Assembly: GCF_027625935.1 (NCBI RefSeq)
Contig: NZ_CP115300.1
Location: forward strand, 7,502,001-7,566,000
Length of the DNA: 64,000 nt
Source of the DNA: Streptomyces camelliae
GTDB taxonomy: Bacteria > Actinomycetota > Actinomycetes > Streptomycetales > Streptomycetaceae
Direction of reading: 5' to 3'
The position numbers and the translations under genes were made by a program. Position 1 is the first letter of the stretch. Each line of letters opens with the position of its first letter. The notes under the pieces were generated by a model, which worked only from the letters and a program-made list of their open reading frames with translations, did not search any database and was not told the origin of the DNA. Shown here piece by piece: positions 12,564 to 21,284 of the stretch.

Positions 12564-13016
12564 GTGCTGAACGATCTCGACGAACGCATCGTGCACGCCC
12601 TCGCCGAGGACGCCCGCCGCTCCTACGCGGACATCGGGCAACTGGTCGGACTGTCCGCGCCCGCGGTGAAGCGGCGCGTGGACCGGCTGCGCGCCACCGG
12701 AGCGATCACCGGATTCACCGTCCGGGTGGATCCGGCGGCGCTCGGCTGGGAGACCGAGGGATACATCGAGATCTACTGCCGGCGCAACACCTCGCCGGAG
12801 ACCATTCAGCGGGGGCTGGAGCGGTACCAGGAGGTCGTGGCCGCGTCCACCGTCACCGGGGACGCGGACGCGATCGCCCAGGTCTTCGCGTCCGACATGC
12901 GGCACTTCGAGCGGGTCCTCGAACGGATCGCCGGGGAACCGTTCGTGGAGCGGACCAAGTCGGTGCTGGTGCTGTCGCCGTTGCTGCGGCGCTTTTCCTC
13001 CGGGGCGCCGGGGTAG
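12564..13016 (+). CDS. Lrp/AsnC-family transcriptional regulator
   Basis: 150 residues from GTG 12564. The N-terminal winged HTH is LDERIVHALAEDARRSYADIGQLVGLSAPAVKRRVDRLRATGAI (residues 5-50). The C-terminal RAM ligand-binding domain follows (ASTVTGDADAIAQVFASDMRHFERVLERI). Lrp/AsnC proteins assemble as dimers to octamers on DNA and sense amino acids. Its position 31 bp after the permease suggests co-transcription. The CGCAACG-type sites upstream of the permease and at 20309-20368 are its best candidate targets (inference). Confidence 0.93.
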   Translation: MLNDLDERIVHALAEDARRSYADIGQLVGLSAPAVKRRVDRLRATGAITGFTVRVDPAALGWETEGYIEIYCRRNTSPETIQRGLERYQEVVAASTVTGDADAIAQVFASDMRHFERVLERIAGEPFVERTKSVLVLSPLLRRFSSGAPG

Positions 13017-13050
13017 GGCGGATTCCCTCGGGGGGCTGCAGTCGAGCGTC

Positions 13051-13100
13051 CTGAAGGGGCGCGGGGAACTGCGCGACCAGCCACGAACAACCCGCAACCG
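13051..13100 (+). repeat. Second copy of the interspersed intergenic repeat
   Basis: CTGAAGGGGCGCGGGGAACTG followed by CGCGACCAGCCACGAACAAC and CCCGCAACC. It parallels the element at 6011-6150 and sits between convergent genes. Confidence 0.6.
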
Positions 13101-13124
13101 GCAACGGCGAAGGCGCCCCGAGTT

Positions 13125-13865
13125 CTATTCCGCCGTCTTCCGCGCGAGCGCATTGTTGCCGATCGAGTTGTGCACGCTGAAGCTCACCGCGTCCGAGCGG
13201 TACCGGTCGTCCGACCACTCCACCGGGCGCCCCTCACGCGTCGTCGTCACCCGGCGCACCCGCAGCAGCGGACTCGTGCGGCGCACGCCCAGCAACTCGG
13301 CGTCCTGCGCGCCCGCCGCCACCGCGTCGATGATGTGCTCGCCGTACGCGAAGACCAGGCCCGTGTCGTCGTACAGGCGCTGGGTGACGGACGGGCAGTC
13401 CGGCTCGATGGACTCGACCGCGGGGGCGATCCAGTCGGCGTAGACCGTGCGCTCCAGCAGGACCGGTTCGCCGTCCAGGCCGCGGAGCCGCAGGACGTGC
13501 AACACCGGTGTGCCGAAGGCGAGTTGGAGGCGTACGGCGTCCTCTTGGGTCGCCGGGCGGTGCTCCTGTGCCACCACGTGGCCCGTGGCCTCGCGGCCCA
13601 TCGCGCGGGCCCACTGGGCGAAGCTGCGCAGTTCCTCGAAGCTCTGGCTGCGGCGGCTGGCCAGGACCACCCGGCGGGCGCCCTGGCGGGAGCCGATCAG
13701 ACCCTCGGCGGTCAGGGCCGCGACGGCCTGGCGGACCGTGCCGCGTGAGACACCGTAGTGCGCGGCCAGCTCCGACTCCGAGGGCAGCCGGCTGCCGACG
13801 GTGTACTCCTCGCGGTCGATGGCCCGCCGCAGCTCGTCGGCGATCTCCTCGTGGCGCGCGGTCAT
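13125..13865 (-). CDS. GntR-family regulator with UTRA domain (HutC/PhnF type)
   Basis: 246 residues from ATG 13865 (MTARHEEIADELRRAIDREEYTVGSRLPSESELAAHYGVSRGTVRQAVAAL). Residues 5-70 are the GntR winged helix; residues 95-235 are a UTRA effector domain (VLHVLRLRGLDGEPVLLERTVYADW; TSPLLRVRRVTTTREGRPVEWSDDRYRSDAVSFSVHN). Such proteins are usually repressors released by a pathway metabolite; PhnF responds to phosphate or phosphonate state. It is divergent from the ABC operon at 14071, and palindromes lie in the shared 205-bp region. It very probably controls that operon and itself. Confidence 0.92.
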   Translation of the reverse strand: MTARHEEIADELRRAIDREEYTVGSRLPSESELAAHYGVSRGTVRQAVAALTAEGLIGSRQGARRVVLASRRSQSFEELRSFAQWARAMGREATGHVVAQEHRPATQEDAVRLQLAFGTPVLHVLRLRGLDGEPVLLERTVYADWIAPAVESIEPDCPSVTQRLYDDTGLVFAYGEHIIDAVAAGAQDAELLGVRRTSPLLRVRRVTTTREGRPVEWSDDRYRSDAVSFSVHNSIGNNALARKTAE

Positions 13866-13884
13866 GCTTCCCCTCTGCGTAGGT

Positions 13885-13898
13885 CGCTGTGCACAGCG
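13885..13898 (+). promoter_or_regulatory. 14-bp palindrome just upstream of gntR
   Basis: CGCTGTGCACAGCG is a perfect palindrome 20 bp before the gntR start codon, a suitable place for autorepression. Confidence 0.5.
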
Positions 13899-14017
13899 TG
13901 ACCAGCCTAATCGACATTCCTTGGTGATCCGTGTCAGCCGGAACTGTGCAGGGAATCGGGGCTCGGTGTTTCGCCAGTGTTTACGGACCGGACACCCACG
14001 CCGGGCGTACTGAGGCC

Positions 14018-14035
14018 AACTTGTTCAGACAAGTT
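14018..14035 (+). promoter_or_regulatory. GntR operator candidate before the ABC operon
   Basis: AACTTGT-TCAG-ACAAGTT has perfect 7-bp arms and lies 36 bp before the lipoprotein start. Size and symmetry fit a GntR dimer. Confidence 0.65.
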
Positions 14036-14070
14036 CCCCTCCGCTCCTCATGTGTCCCCCTGGAGAGACC

Positions 14071-15231
14071 GTGACCGTGTCCCTGCCGAGAAACGCCGTG
14101 CTCGGCGGTTCCCTCGCCGTCGTCGCCGCGCTCGCCCTCAGCGCCTGCGGCGCCGCCCCCGACAACGCGTCGACCACCACCAAGGACGGCAAGAGCGCCG
14201 CCACCGCCACCTCCGCCGCCGCCTTCGGCGGTATGGACGCCCTGGTCCAGGCGGCCAAGAAGGAGGGCACGCTGCACATCATCGCCGTGCCCCGCGACTG
14301 GGCGAACTACGGCGCGATCATCGACGGCTTCCAGAAGAAGTACGGCATCAAGATCGAGGACGAGAGCCCCGACGGCACCAGCCAGGACGAGATCAACGCC
14401 GTCACCTCCCGCAAGGGGCAGGACCGCGCCCCCGACGTGCTCGACCTGGGCAGCTCGTTCGCGCTGAGCGCCGCCCAGCAGGGCCTGCTCGCGCCGTACA
14501 AGGTGGCCTCGTACGGGGACATCCCCGAGGCCCAGAAGGACCCGCAGGCCCGCTGGTACAACGACTACGGCGGCTACATCTCCATCGGCTGCGACGACAA
14601 ACGCGTCAAGGAGTGCCCGACCAGCTTCAAGGACCTGCTCAAGCCCGAGTACAAGGGCCAGGTCGCCCTCAACGGCAACCCCACCAAGTCCGGCTCCGCC
14701 TTCGGCGGCGTCTACGCGGCGGCCCTGGCGAACGGCGGCTCCTTCGACGACATCCAGCCCGGCCTGGACTTCTTCGCCAAGCTGAAGAAGAGCGGCAACT
14801 ACACGCCCGTCGAGTCCACCCCGGCCACCGTCGAGAAGGGCGAGACGCCGATCTCCATCGACTGGGACTACCTCAACGCCGGGTACGCCGACGAGTTCCG
14901 GTCCAAGGGGCTCGACTGGAAGGTCGCCATCCCCACCGACGGCCAGTACGCCCAGTACTACTCCCAGGCCATCACCAAGGACGCCCCGCACCCGGCGGCC
15001 GCCCGCCTCTGGCAGGAGTACCTCTACAGCGCCGAGGGCCAGAACCTGTGGCTCAAGGGCTACGCCCGCCCGGCCCTGATGGCCGCCCTGCAGAAGGCAG
15101 GCACGCTGGACACGGCGGCCGCCGCCAAGCTGCCGAAGGTTACCGGCACGCCCTCCTTCCCGACCGAGGCCCAGCAGAGCAAGGCCAAGACGGTCATCGC
15201 GCAGGGCTGGGGGAAGGCCGTCTCCGGATGA
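14071..15231 (+). CDS. ABC transporter substrate-binding lipoprotein
   Basis: 386 residues from GTG 14071; GGAGAG at 14062-14067 is well placed. GTG 14077 is an alternative. The signal peptide ends in the lipobox LSAC (Cys26), so the mature protein is tethered outside the membrane. The fold is of the iron/spermidine/aminoethylphosphonate class: DALVQAAKKEGTLHIIAVPRDWANYGAIIDGFQKKYGI, then DVLDLGSSFALSAAQQGLLAPY. The following permease start overlaps its stop by 4 bp. The ligand is not evident; the UTRA-GntR regulator and the phosphoesterase fusion downstream suggest a phosphorylated compound. Confidence 0.9.
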   Translation: MTVSLPRNAVLGGSLAVVAALALSACGAAPDNASTTTKDGKSAATATSAAAFGGMDALVQAAKKEGTLHIIAVPRDWANYGAIIDGFQKKYGIKIEDESPDGTSQDEINAVTSRKGQDRAPDVLDLGSSFALSAAQQGLLAPYKVASYGDIPEAQKDPQARWYNDYGGYISIGCDDKRVKECPTSFKDLLKPEYKGQVALNGNPTKSGSAFGGVYAAALANGGSFDDIQPGLDFFAKLKKSGNYTPVESTPATVEKGETPISIDWDYLNAGYADEFRSKGLDWKVAIPTDGQYAQYYSQAITKDAPHPAAARLWQEYLYSAEGQNLWLKGYARPALMAALQKAGTLDTAAAAKLPKVTGTPSFPTEAQQSKAKTVIAQGWGKAVSG

Positions 15232-16109
15232 CCGCCGCCCTCACGCGCGCGGACGTGGCGCCCGTCGCTTCGGCGAAGCGGCGGCGCCGCGCCCCCGGCT
15301 GGCTGGCCGTCGTACCGCTGCTGGTCTTCGTCGCCATCGCCTTCGGCCTGCCCGCCCTGGCCATCGTCTACGGCGCCTTCTCGGTGCAGGGGCACTACGG
15401 CACACAGAACCTCACCGACTCGCTCCAGGGGCCGTACCTCACCGCCCTGCTCGGCAGCGTCAAGCTGTCCGCGACCGCCGCCGCGCTCGGCGCACTGCTC
15501 GGGCTGCCGCTCGCCCAGGCCGTGGTCTCCTCCCGCTCCCGCTGGCTGCGCGAGGCCGTACTGACCGCCTCCGGCGTCCTCGCCAACTTCGGCGGCGTCC
15601 CGCTGGCCTTCGCCTTCGTCGCCACCCTCGGCAACGCCGGCGTCCTGACCGTGCACCTCGGCCTGAAGGACGACGGCTGGGACCTCTACAGCTTCTGGGG
15701 CCTGGTCCTCGTCTACCTGTACTTCCTCATCCCGCTCATGGTCCTCACCATCACCCCCGCGCTGGACGGCCTGCGCACCCAGTGGCGCGAGGCAGCGCTC
15801 AACAACGGCGCCACCGGCGTGCAGTACTGGCGCCACGTGGCCCTGCCGGTGCTCGCGCCCTCGCTGCTCGGCGGGCTCGTGCTGCTCTTCGGCAGCGCCT
15901 TCGCCGCCTACGCCACCGCCGCCGCCATGGTCGGCAGCGCGGTCCCGCTGGTCACCCTGCAGATCGCCGACGCCCTGTCCGGCAACGTCCTCGTCGGCCA
16001 GGAGAACATCGCGCTCGCCCTCAGCCTCGACATGGTCCTGGTGGCCGGCGTGGTGATGGCCGTGTACCTGCCCCTGCAACGCCGGAGCGCCCGATGGCTC
16101 GACGCCTGA
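15228..16109 (+). CDS. ABC transporter permease, first subunit
   Basis: 293 residues from ATG 15228, overlapping the lipoprotein stop (ATGA). About six membrane spans are seen. The EAA loop for the ATPase contact is present as LRTQWREAALNNGATGVQYWRHVALPVLAPSLLGG (residues about 180-215). It belongs to the PotB/CysT-like binding-protein-dependent permeases and pairs with the next gene to form the channel. Confidence 0.92.
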   Translation: MTAALTRADVAPVASAKRRRRAPGWLAVVPLLVFVAIAFGLPALAIVYGAFSVQGHYGTQNLTDSLQGPYLTALLGSVKLSATAAALGALLGLPLAQAVVSSRSRWLREAVLTASGVLANFGGVPLAFAFVATLGNAGVLTVHLGLKDDGWDLYSFWGLVLVYLYFLIPLMVLTITPALDGLRTQWREAALNNGATGVQYWRHVALPVLAPSLLGGLVLLFGSAFAAYATAAAMVGSAVPLVTLQIADALSGNVLVGQENIALALSLDMVLVAGVVMAVYLPLQRRSARWLDA

Positions 16110-16915
16110 CCCCGTGGCGCTGGGCCGTCCTCGGCCTGGCCGCCCTGTACTTCCTGGTGCCGCTCGGCGCGTCCGTGGTCTTCACCGTCGACGTGCCCGG
16201 CCAGGGCGTCTCCTTCGACGCCTACACCAAGATCCTGTCCACCGACGGCTTCGTCTCCAGCCTGCTGCTCTCGCTGGAGCTGGCCGCGGCCACCATCGCG
16301 GCCGTGCTGCTGCTGATGGTGCCCGCCATGGTCGCGCTCCGGCTCGGCGCGCCCCGGCTGCGGCCGGTGGTGGAGGTGGTCTGCTCACTGCCGCTGGTGG
16401 TACCGCCGATCGCGTTCGTCGCCGGGATCGTCACCGTGCTGAAGTGGGGCCCGGACCACCTGTCCCGGACCCCGCTGTTCGAGACGTTCGTCGCGATCCA
16501 GAACCCGAGCTTCCCGGTCGTGCTCGTCCTCGCCTACGTCGTGATGGCGCTGCCGTTCGTGTACCGGGCGCTGGACGCGGGCCTGCGCGCCATCGACGTA
16601 CGCACGCTGGTCGAGGCCGCCCGCAGCTGCGGTGCCTCCTGGCCGCAGGCGCTGGTCCGGGCCGTGCTGCCGAACCTGCGCGGGGCCCTGCTCAACGCGG
16701 CCTTCCTCACGCTGGCCCTGGTGCTCGGCGAGTTCACCGTCGCCCAGCTGCTCGGCTACCAGCCCTTCGCCGTGTGGATCTACAACGTCGGCGGCTCGCA
16801 GGCCCAGATGTCCGTCGCCGTGTCCGTGCTCAGCCTGCTCGTCACCTGGGCCCTGCTCCTCGCGCTCGCCGGTGCCGGCGGCGGACGCAACCGAACCGCG
16901 AACTCCCGGGGATGA
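16094..16915 (+). CDS. ABC transporter permease, second subunit
   Basis: 273 residues from ATG 16094, which overlaps the end of the previous gene by 16 bp in another frame. About six spans are visible (AVLGLAALYFLVPLGASVVF; LAAATIAAVLLLMVPAMVAL). The EAA-type loop reads VRTLVEAARSCGASWPQALVRAVLPNLRGALLNA. It is PotC/CysW-like and forms a heterodimeric channel with the upstream subunit. Its stop overlaps the ATPase start as ATGA. Confidence 0.92.
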   Translation: MARRLTPWRWAVLGLAALYFLVPLGASVVFTVDVPGQGVSFDAYTKILSTDGFVSSLLLSLELAAATIAAVLLLMVPAMVALRLGAPRLRPVVEVVCSLPLVVPPIAFVAGIVTVLKWGPDHLSRTPLFETFVAIQNPSFPVVLVLAYVVMALPFVYRALDAGLRAIDVRTLVEAARSCGASWPQALVRAVLPNLRGALLNAAFLTLALVLGEFTVAQLLGYQPFAVWIYNVGGSQAQMSVAVSVLSLLVTWALLLALAGAGGGRNRTANSRG

Positions 16916-18000
16916 CACACATCATGACCGCCACCACCCTTGAGAAGGCCACCGCGGAAAAGGCCGCGACCGTCGAATTCCGTTCCCTGCGGCGCGAGTT
17001 CGGGGCCACCGTCGCCCTCGACGGACTCGACCTGACCGTCCGCCCGGGAGAGTTCCTGGCCCTGCTCGGCCCCTCCGGCTGCGGCAAGACCACCGCGCTG
17101 CGCATGCTCGCCGGGTTCGAACACCCCGACTCCGGCGCCGTACTGGTGGACGGCGAGGACGTCACCCACGTCCCGGCCCACCGCCGTGACGCCGGCATGG
17201 TCTTCCAGTCGTACAGCCTCTTCCCGCATCTGAACGCCGTCGACAACGTCGCCTTCGGGCTGCGCATGCGCGGCGTCCGTACGGCCGAACGGCGAGCTCG
17301 TGCCGCCGAGTTGCTGGAGCTGGTCGGTCTCGCCGACAAGGGCGAGCGCTATCCGCACCAGCTCTCCGGCGGCCAGCAGCAGCGCATCGCGTTGGCCCGC
17401 GCCCTCGCGCTGCGCCCACGCGTGCTGCTCCTGGACGAGCCGCTGTCCGCCCTCGACGCCAAGGTCCGGCTCACCCTGCGCGAGGAGATCCGCCGCCTGC
17501 AGCAGGAACTCGGCATCACCACACTGTTCGTGACGCACGATCAGGAGGAGGCCCTGTCGGTCGCCGACCGGGTCGCCGTGATGCGTGCCGGCCGCCTCGA
17601 ACAGTGCGCCGAACCCGCCGAGCTGTACGGCCGCCCCGCCACCGCCTTCGTCGCCGAGTTCGTCGGCACGATGAGCCGGATCCCGGGCGAGCTGTCGGGC
17701 GGCACGGTCCGGGTGCTCGGGCAGCGACTGCCCGCCGACGGCGCGGTGCCGGACGGCCCGGTGGACGTGCTGGTGCGGCCCGAGGCCGTCCAGGTGACGG
17801 CCGACGAGCAGGGCACCGCCCGCGTCGTCGCCACCGCCTTCCTCGGCGCGGTCGTCCGAGTCACCGTGCGGCTCGCCGACGGCACCGAGGCCAAGGCCGA
17901 CCTGCCCGCGTACGAGGCCACCGGGATCGGCGCCGGAGCCGCCGTCGCCGTGTCGCTGCCCGAGCGGCCGGTGCTGGTGGCCGAACGTATCCAGAAGTGA
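16912..18000 (+). CDS. ABC transporter ATP-binding protein
   Basis: 362 residues from ATG 16912 (MTHIMTATTLEKA), chosen for its ATGA overlap; ATG 16924 is possible. Walker A is GPSGCGKTT, the Q-loop MVFQSYSLFPH, the signature LSGGQQQR, Walker B VLLLDEPLSALD and the switch His in VTHDQEEALSVADR. A C-terminal TOBE-type domain starts near residue 275 (VDVLVRPEAVQVTADEQGTARVVATAFLG). It powers the two permeases. All catalytic motifs are intact. Confidence 0.96.
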   Translation: MTHIMTATTLEKATAEKAATVEFRSLRREFGATVALDGLDLTVRPGEFLALLGPSGCGKTTALRMLAGFEHPDSGAVLVDGEDVTHVPAHRRDAGMVFQSYSLFPHLNAVDNVAFGLRMRGVRTAERRARAAELLELVGLADKGERYPHQLSGGQQQRIALARALALRPRVLLLDEPLSALDAKVRLTLREEIRRLQQELGITTLFVTHDQEEALSVADRVAVMRAGRLEQCAEPAELYGRPATAFVAEFVGTMSRIPGELSGGTVRVLGQRLPADGAVPDGPVDVLVRPEAVQVTADEQGTARVVATAFLGAVVRVTVRLADGTEAKADLPAYEATGIGAGAAVAVSLPERPVLVAERIQK

Positions 18001-18014
18001 GGAACCACCCGAAC

Positions 18015-19472
18015 ATGCCCCCCCACACCGCCCCGCAGGCGGTTCTGTTCGACATGGACGGCACGCTCGTAGACACCGAGCGGCTGTGGTGGGAGGCGGT
18101 CGAGCAGATCGCCGGACGCCCGCTGACCGAGGCCGACCAGCCGGACGTGCTCGGCCGCGCGGTCGAGCACACCGCCGACTGGCTCGCCGCGGCCACCGGC
18201 CGGCCGGACGCCGAGCTCGCCGCCGAGCTGCACCGCGAGTTCGCCGACCGCGTCCGCACCGGCATCGTGCCCCGCCCCGGCGCCCTGGACCTGCTGGCCG
18301 CGCTGGCCGCCGCCGGCATCCCGACCGCGCTGGTCACCGCGTCCCCGCGCGCGGTCGCCGACGTCGTCCTCGACGCCCTGGGCGCCGACCGGTTCGCGGC
18401 CTCCGTCACCGCCGACGACACCGACCGCACCAAGCCCGCCCCCGACCCCTACCTGGCCGCCTGCCGTGCCCTCGGCGTCGACCCCGCCGGCTGCGTGGCC
18501 GTCGAGGACACCGAGACCGGGGTCGCCTCCGCCGAGGCCGCCGGCTGCGCCGTCCTCGCCGTACCGTCCCTCGCCCCGATCGGCACGGCACCCGGCCGGA
18601 CCGTACGGGAGAGCCTGGAGGGGGTGACGATCGAGGAGCTGCGGCGCATGGTCGCGCCCGGACTGCGGGTCATGAGCTGGAACCTGTGGCTCGGCGGCAG
18701 CAAGGTCGACGACCACCGGGCCAAGCAGCTCAAGGTCATCCTGGACAGCGGCGCCGACGTGGTCGGCCTCCAGGAGACGGGCGGTACGGCCGCCCAGGAG
18801 CTGGCCGAGGCCCTCGGCTGGCACCACCACCGGGCCGGCGAGAATCTCGGCGTCATCAGCCGCCACCCCATCACCGCCCGCTTCGGCGACCCGAACGTCG
18901 GCTTCTACGGCGCGGCGGGCGTCCGGGTCGCCGTGGCGTCCGGCCGCGAGGTCGATGTGTGGACCGCGCATCTGCACTACACGCCGTACGGGCCCTACGA
19001 GTCCGCTTTCGACGGGCTGCCGGCGGCCGAGCTGATCGCCCACGAGGAGGTCCGGCTCACACAGATGCGGGACGCGCTCCGCCGGATCGCCGAGTCGTCC
19101 GCCGACGGCGTCCCGGTCGTCCTGGTCGGCGACTTCAACTGCCCCTCCCACCTGGACTGGCCGGACGTGGCCTGGCCGGTGACGAGGGCCGCCGAGGACG
19201 CGGGCTTCGCCGACTCCTATCGCGAGGCCCACCCGGACCCCGCCGCCGCACCCGGGCACACCTGGTCGCCGATCCACCCCGTGCACGAGGACGGCAGCGG
19301 GCGGCCCGAGCCGCAGGACCGGATCGACTACGTCCTGCACCGGGGCCTGACCGTGCGGGACGCGCGCACCCTCGTCACCGGCAGCCCGCGCCCGTGGCCG
19401 GACGTGGCGGGCAACGACTGGCCCTCGGACCACGCGGCGGTCGTCACGACATTCGCCCTGCCCCTCGGGTGA
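18015..19472 (+). CDS. HAD phosphatase fused to endonuclease/exonuclease/phosphatase domain
   Basis: 485 residues from ATG 18015, 14 bp after the ATPase gene. Residues 1-210 are a HAD hydrolase of the phosphoglucomutase-like group: motif I FDMDGTLVDTE, motif II VTASPRAV, motif III KPAPDPY, motif IV VEDTETGVASAEAAG. Residues about 217-485 are an EEP metallo-phosphoesterase: MSWNLWLGG, VVGLQETGG, WTAHLHYTPYG, VGDFNC, DRIDYV and the final SDHAAVV, so the metal and catalytic residues are all there. No signal peptide is seen, so it acts in the cytoplasm on what the ABC system imports. A phosphodiester first cut by EEP and then dephosphorylated by HAD is an attractive inference. The exact substrate is unknown. 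Confidence 0.88.
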   Translation: MPPHTAPQAVLFDMDGTLVDTERLWWEAVEQIAGRPLTEADQPDVLGRAVEHTADWLAAATGRPDAELAAELHREFADRVRTGIVPRPGALDLLAALAAAGIPTALVTASPRAVADVVLDALGADRFAASVTADDTDRTKPAPDPYLAACRALGVDPAGCVAVEDTETGVASAEAAGCAVLAVPSLAPIGTAPGRTVRESLEGVTIEELRRMVAPGLRVMSWNLWLGGSKVDDHRAKQLKVILDSGADVVGLQETGGTAAQELAEALGWHHHRAGENLGVISRHPITARFGDPNVGFYGAAGVRVAVASGREVDVWTAHLHYTPYGPYESAFDGLPAAELIAHEEVRLTQMRDALRRIAESSADGVPVVLVGDFNCPSHLDWPDVAWPVTRAAEDAGFADSYREAHPDPAAAPGHTWSPIHPVHEDGSGRPEPQDRIDYVLHRGLTVRDARTLVTGSPRPWPDVAGNDWPSDHAAVVTTFALPLG

Positions 19473-19597
19473 CCCGGTGCGGCGGGAGATCCGCTGCTTG
19501 TCACAGCCATGTACGGGAGCCGTGTCGGCCGCGACGCCCCGACTGCCCTCGGGGTCTCATGGAACAGCACGTCACCCGTACCTGCTGAAGGGGAATC

Positions 19598-20245
19598 GTG
19601 CGCGTCCAGAAGCTCTCGCTGCTCGCTGTCGCCGCCGTCGCCGGTCTGTCGCTCACCGCCTGCCAGGGCAGTGGCAGCGGCTCCTCGGACAAGAGTGACT
19701 CCCCGCTCCGAGCCGGAGCACCGGCGGCAACGGCGCCTCCGGCAGCGGCACCTCCTCCGGCACGGGTCCGGGCACCGCGACCGGAACAGACACCGGCACC
19801 GGCAGCGGTCAGTCCGGCTCACGCGGCGGTGGCACGGCCGTGGGCGGCGGCGCGGGCGCGTGCAAGACCTCCCAGCTCGCGTTCAGCACCTCCGGCGCCA
19901 TGGCCGAGGGCGAGCTCATCGTCAACCTCAAGAACGCCGGCTCCGCCACCTGCACCCTCAAGGGCTTCCCCGGTGCCGACCTCAAGAGCAAGGACGGCAC
20001 CGTCAGCGCCAAGCGGAGCACCCTCGCCCCCCGTGCCGGTCAGCGTCGAGCCGGGCGACGAGACCCGGTTCACCCTGCACTACCCGCCGAACACCTCCGG
20101 CGGCACCGGCGAGACCTTCACCAGCCTGATCGTCACGCCTCCCGACGAGACGCACTCCCACACCCTGGCCGTCGGCATCGACGTCCCGGTCACGGACGGC
20201 AGCGGCAGGACCATCACCGTCGACCCGGTCGGCACCAGGAAGTAG
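19598..20245 (+). pseudogene. DUF4232-type lipoprotein gene with two compensating frameshifts
   Basis: Starting at GTG 19598 (ribosome site AAGGGGA) the frame gives a lipoprotein signal, VAAVAGLSLTACQ. Around 19699-19720 the sensible reading moves to another frame (TGGNGASGSGTSS linker, then CKTSQLAFSTSGAMAEGELIVNLKNAG). At the six-C run 20027-20032 it returns to the first frame (PVPVSVEPGDETRFTLHYPPN) and ends at TAG 20243-20245. The first event corresponds to one missing base and the second to one extra C. If repaired, the protein is a secreted DUF4232 lipoprotein with a Ser/Gly/Thr linker. Sequencing errors in GC runs or a real pseudogene are both possible. Confidence 0.7.
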
Positions 20246-20308
20246 GACATCGAGACGGGGGGAGGGGAGGATGAAGCGCCGGTGGGAACGGTGATCGTCC
20301 CTGGGGCG

Positions 20309-20368
20309 CGCAACGAATCGCCGTTCCGCCCCGTCTCCACGCAACGATCCGCGCACCGGCGCGCAACG
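20309..20368 (+). promoter_or_regulatory. Three CGCAACG direct repeats upstream of the nitrilase gene
   Basis: CGCAACG occurs at 20309-20315, 20340-20346 and 20362-20368. The spacings of 31 and 22 bp are close to three and two helical turns. The first copy extends to GCGCAACGAATCGCCG, resembling GCGCAACGATTTGGCG at 10841 upstream of the permease. They end 79 bp before the start codon. Confidence 0.5.
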
Positions 20369-20446
20369 GCTCCTTCTTGTCCGGCCGAGTGCGCCGACCG
20401 TACCTTCTTCGTGGCCCCCCAAATCCCTCTCCGGTGAGGATCACGC

Positions 20447-21235
20447 ATGCGCACCGCCCTGCTCCAGAGCTCCGGCCGCCCCGGCTCGATCGCCGAGAAC
20501 CTCAAGGTCCTCGACGCCGCCGCGGGCCGGGCCGCCGCCGCGGGCGCCGCGCTGCTCGCCGCACCGGAGATGTTCCTGACCGGGTACGCCATCGGCGACG
20601 ACATCGGCCGCCTCGCCGAGCCCGCCGACGGCGAGTCCGCCGACGCGATCGCCGATACCGCCGGCCGGCACGGCATCGCGATCGCCTACGGCTACCCCGA
20701 GCGCGCCGGCGAGACCGTCTACAACTCCGCCCAGCTGATCTCCGCCGACGGCACCCGGCTCGCGAACTACCGCAAGACCCACCTCTTCGGCTGCTTCGAG
20801 CGCGACCACTTCACCCCCGGTGAGCAGCCGGTCGTGCAGGCCGAGCTGAACGGCCTGACCGTCGGCCTGATGATCTGCTACGACGTCGAGTTCCCGGAGA
20901 ACGTCCGCGCCCACGCCCTGGCCGGCACCGACCTCCTCGTCGTCCCGACCGCGCAGATGCACCCCTTCCAGTTCGTCGCCGAATCGATGATCCCGGTGCG
21001 CGCCTTCGAGAACCAGATGTACGTCGCCTACGTCAACCGGGTAGGCCACGAAGGGGAGTTCGAGTTCGTCGGACTCTCCACCCTCGCCGGTCCCGACGGC
21101 ATCGCCCGCGCCCGGGCCGGCCGCGCCGAGCAGCTGGTCGTCGCCGACGCCGACCTTGCCTTCCTGGCCGCGTCCCGCGAGGCCAACCCGTACCTGAAGG
21201 ACCGCCGCCCCGGTCTGTACGGGTCCCTGATCTGA
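20447..21235 (+). CDS. Carbon-nitrogen hydrolase (nitrilase superfamily)
   Basis: 262 residues from ATG 20447. The catalytic triad of the superfamily is visible as Glu41 (LLAAPEMFLTGY), Lys110 (NYRKTHLFG) and Cys144 (LMICYDVEFPEN). The enzymes hydrolyse amides or nitriles; this subgroup resembles N-carbamoylputrescine or omega-amide amidases. It is followed 49 bp later by a flavin amine oxidase on the same strand, suggesting a joint route for amine or amide catabolism. The array of CGCAACG repeats upstream hints at Lrp-type control. Confidence 0.92.
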   Translation: MRTALLQSSGRPGSIAENLKVLDAAAGRAAAAGAALLAAPEMFLTGYAIGDDIGRLAEPADGESADAIADTAGRHGIAIAYGYPERAGETVYNSAQLISADGTRLANYRKTHLFGCFERDHFTPGEQPVVQAELNGLTVGLMICYDVEFPENVRAHALAGTDLLVVPTAQMHPFQFVAESMIPVRAFENQMYVAYVNRVGHEGEFEFVGLSTLAGPDGIARARAGRAEQLVVADADLAFLAASREANPYLKDRRPGLYGSLI

Positions 21236-21284
21236 AACCCCCGAACCTCCCCCTGAGTACTTTCGCGCAAGGAGTCCGTACCCC

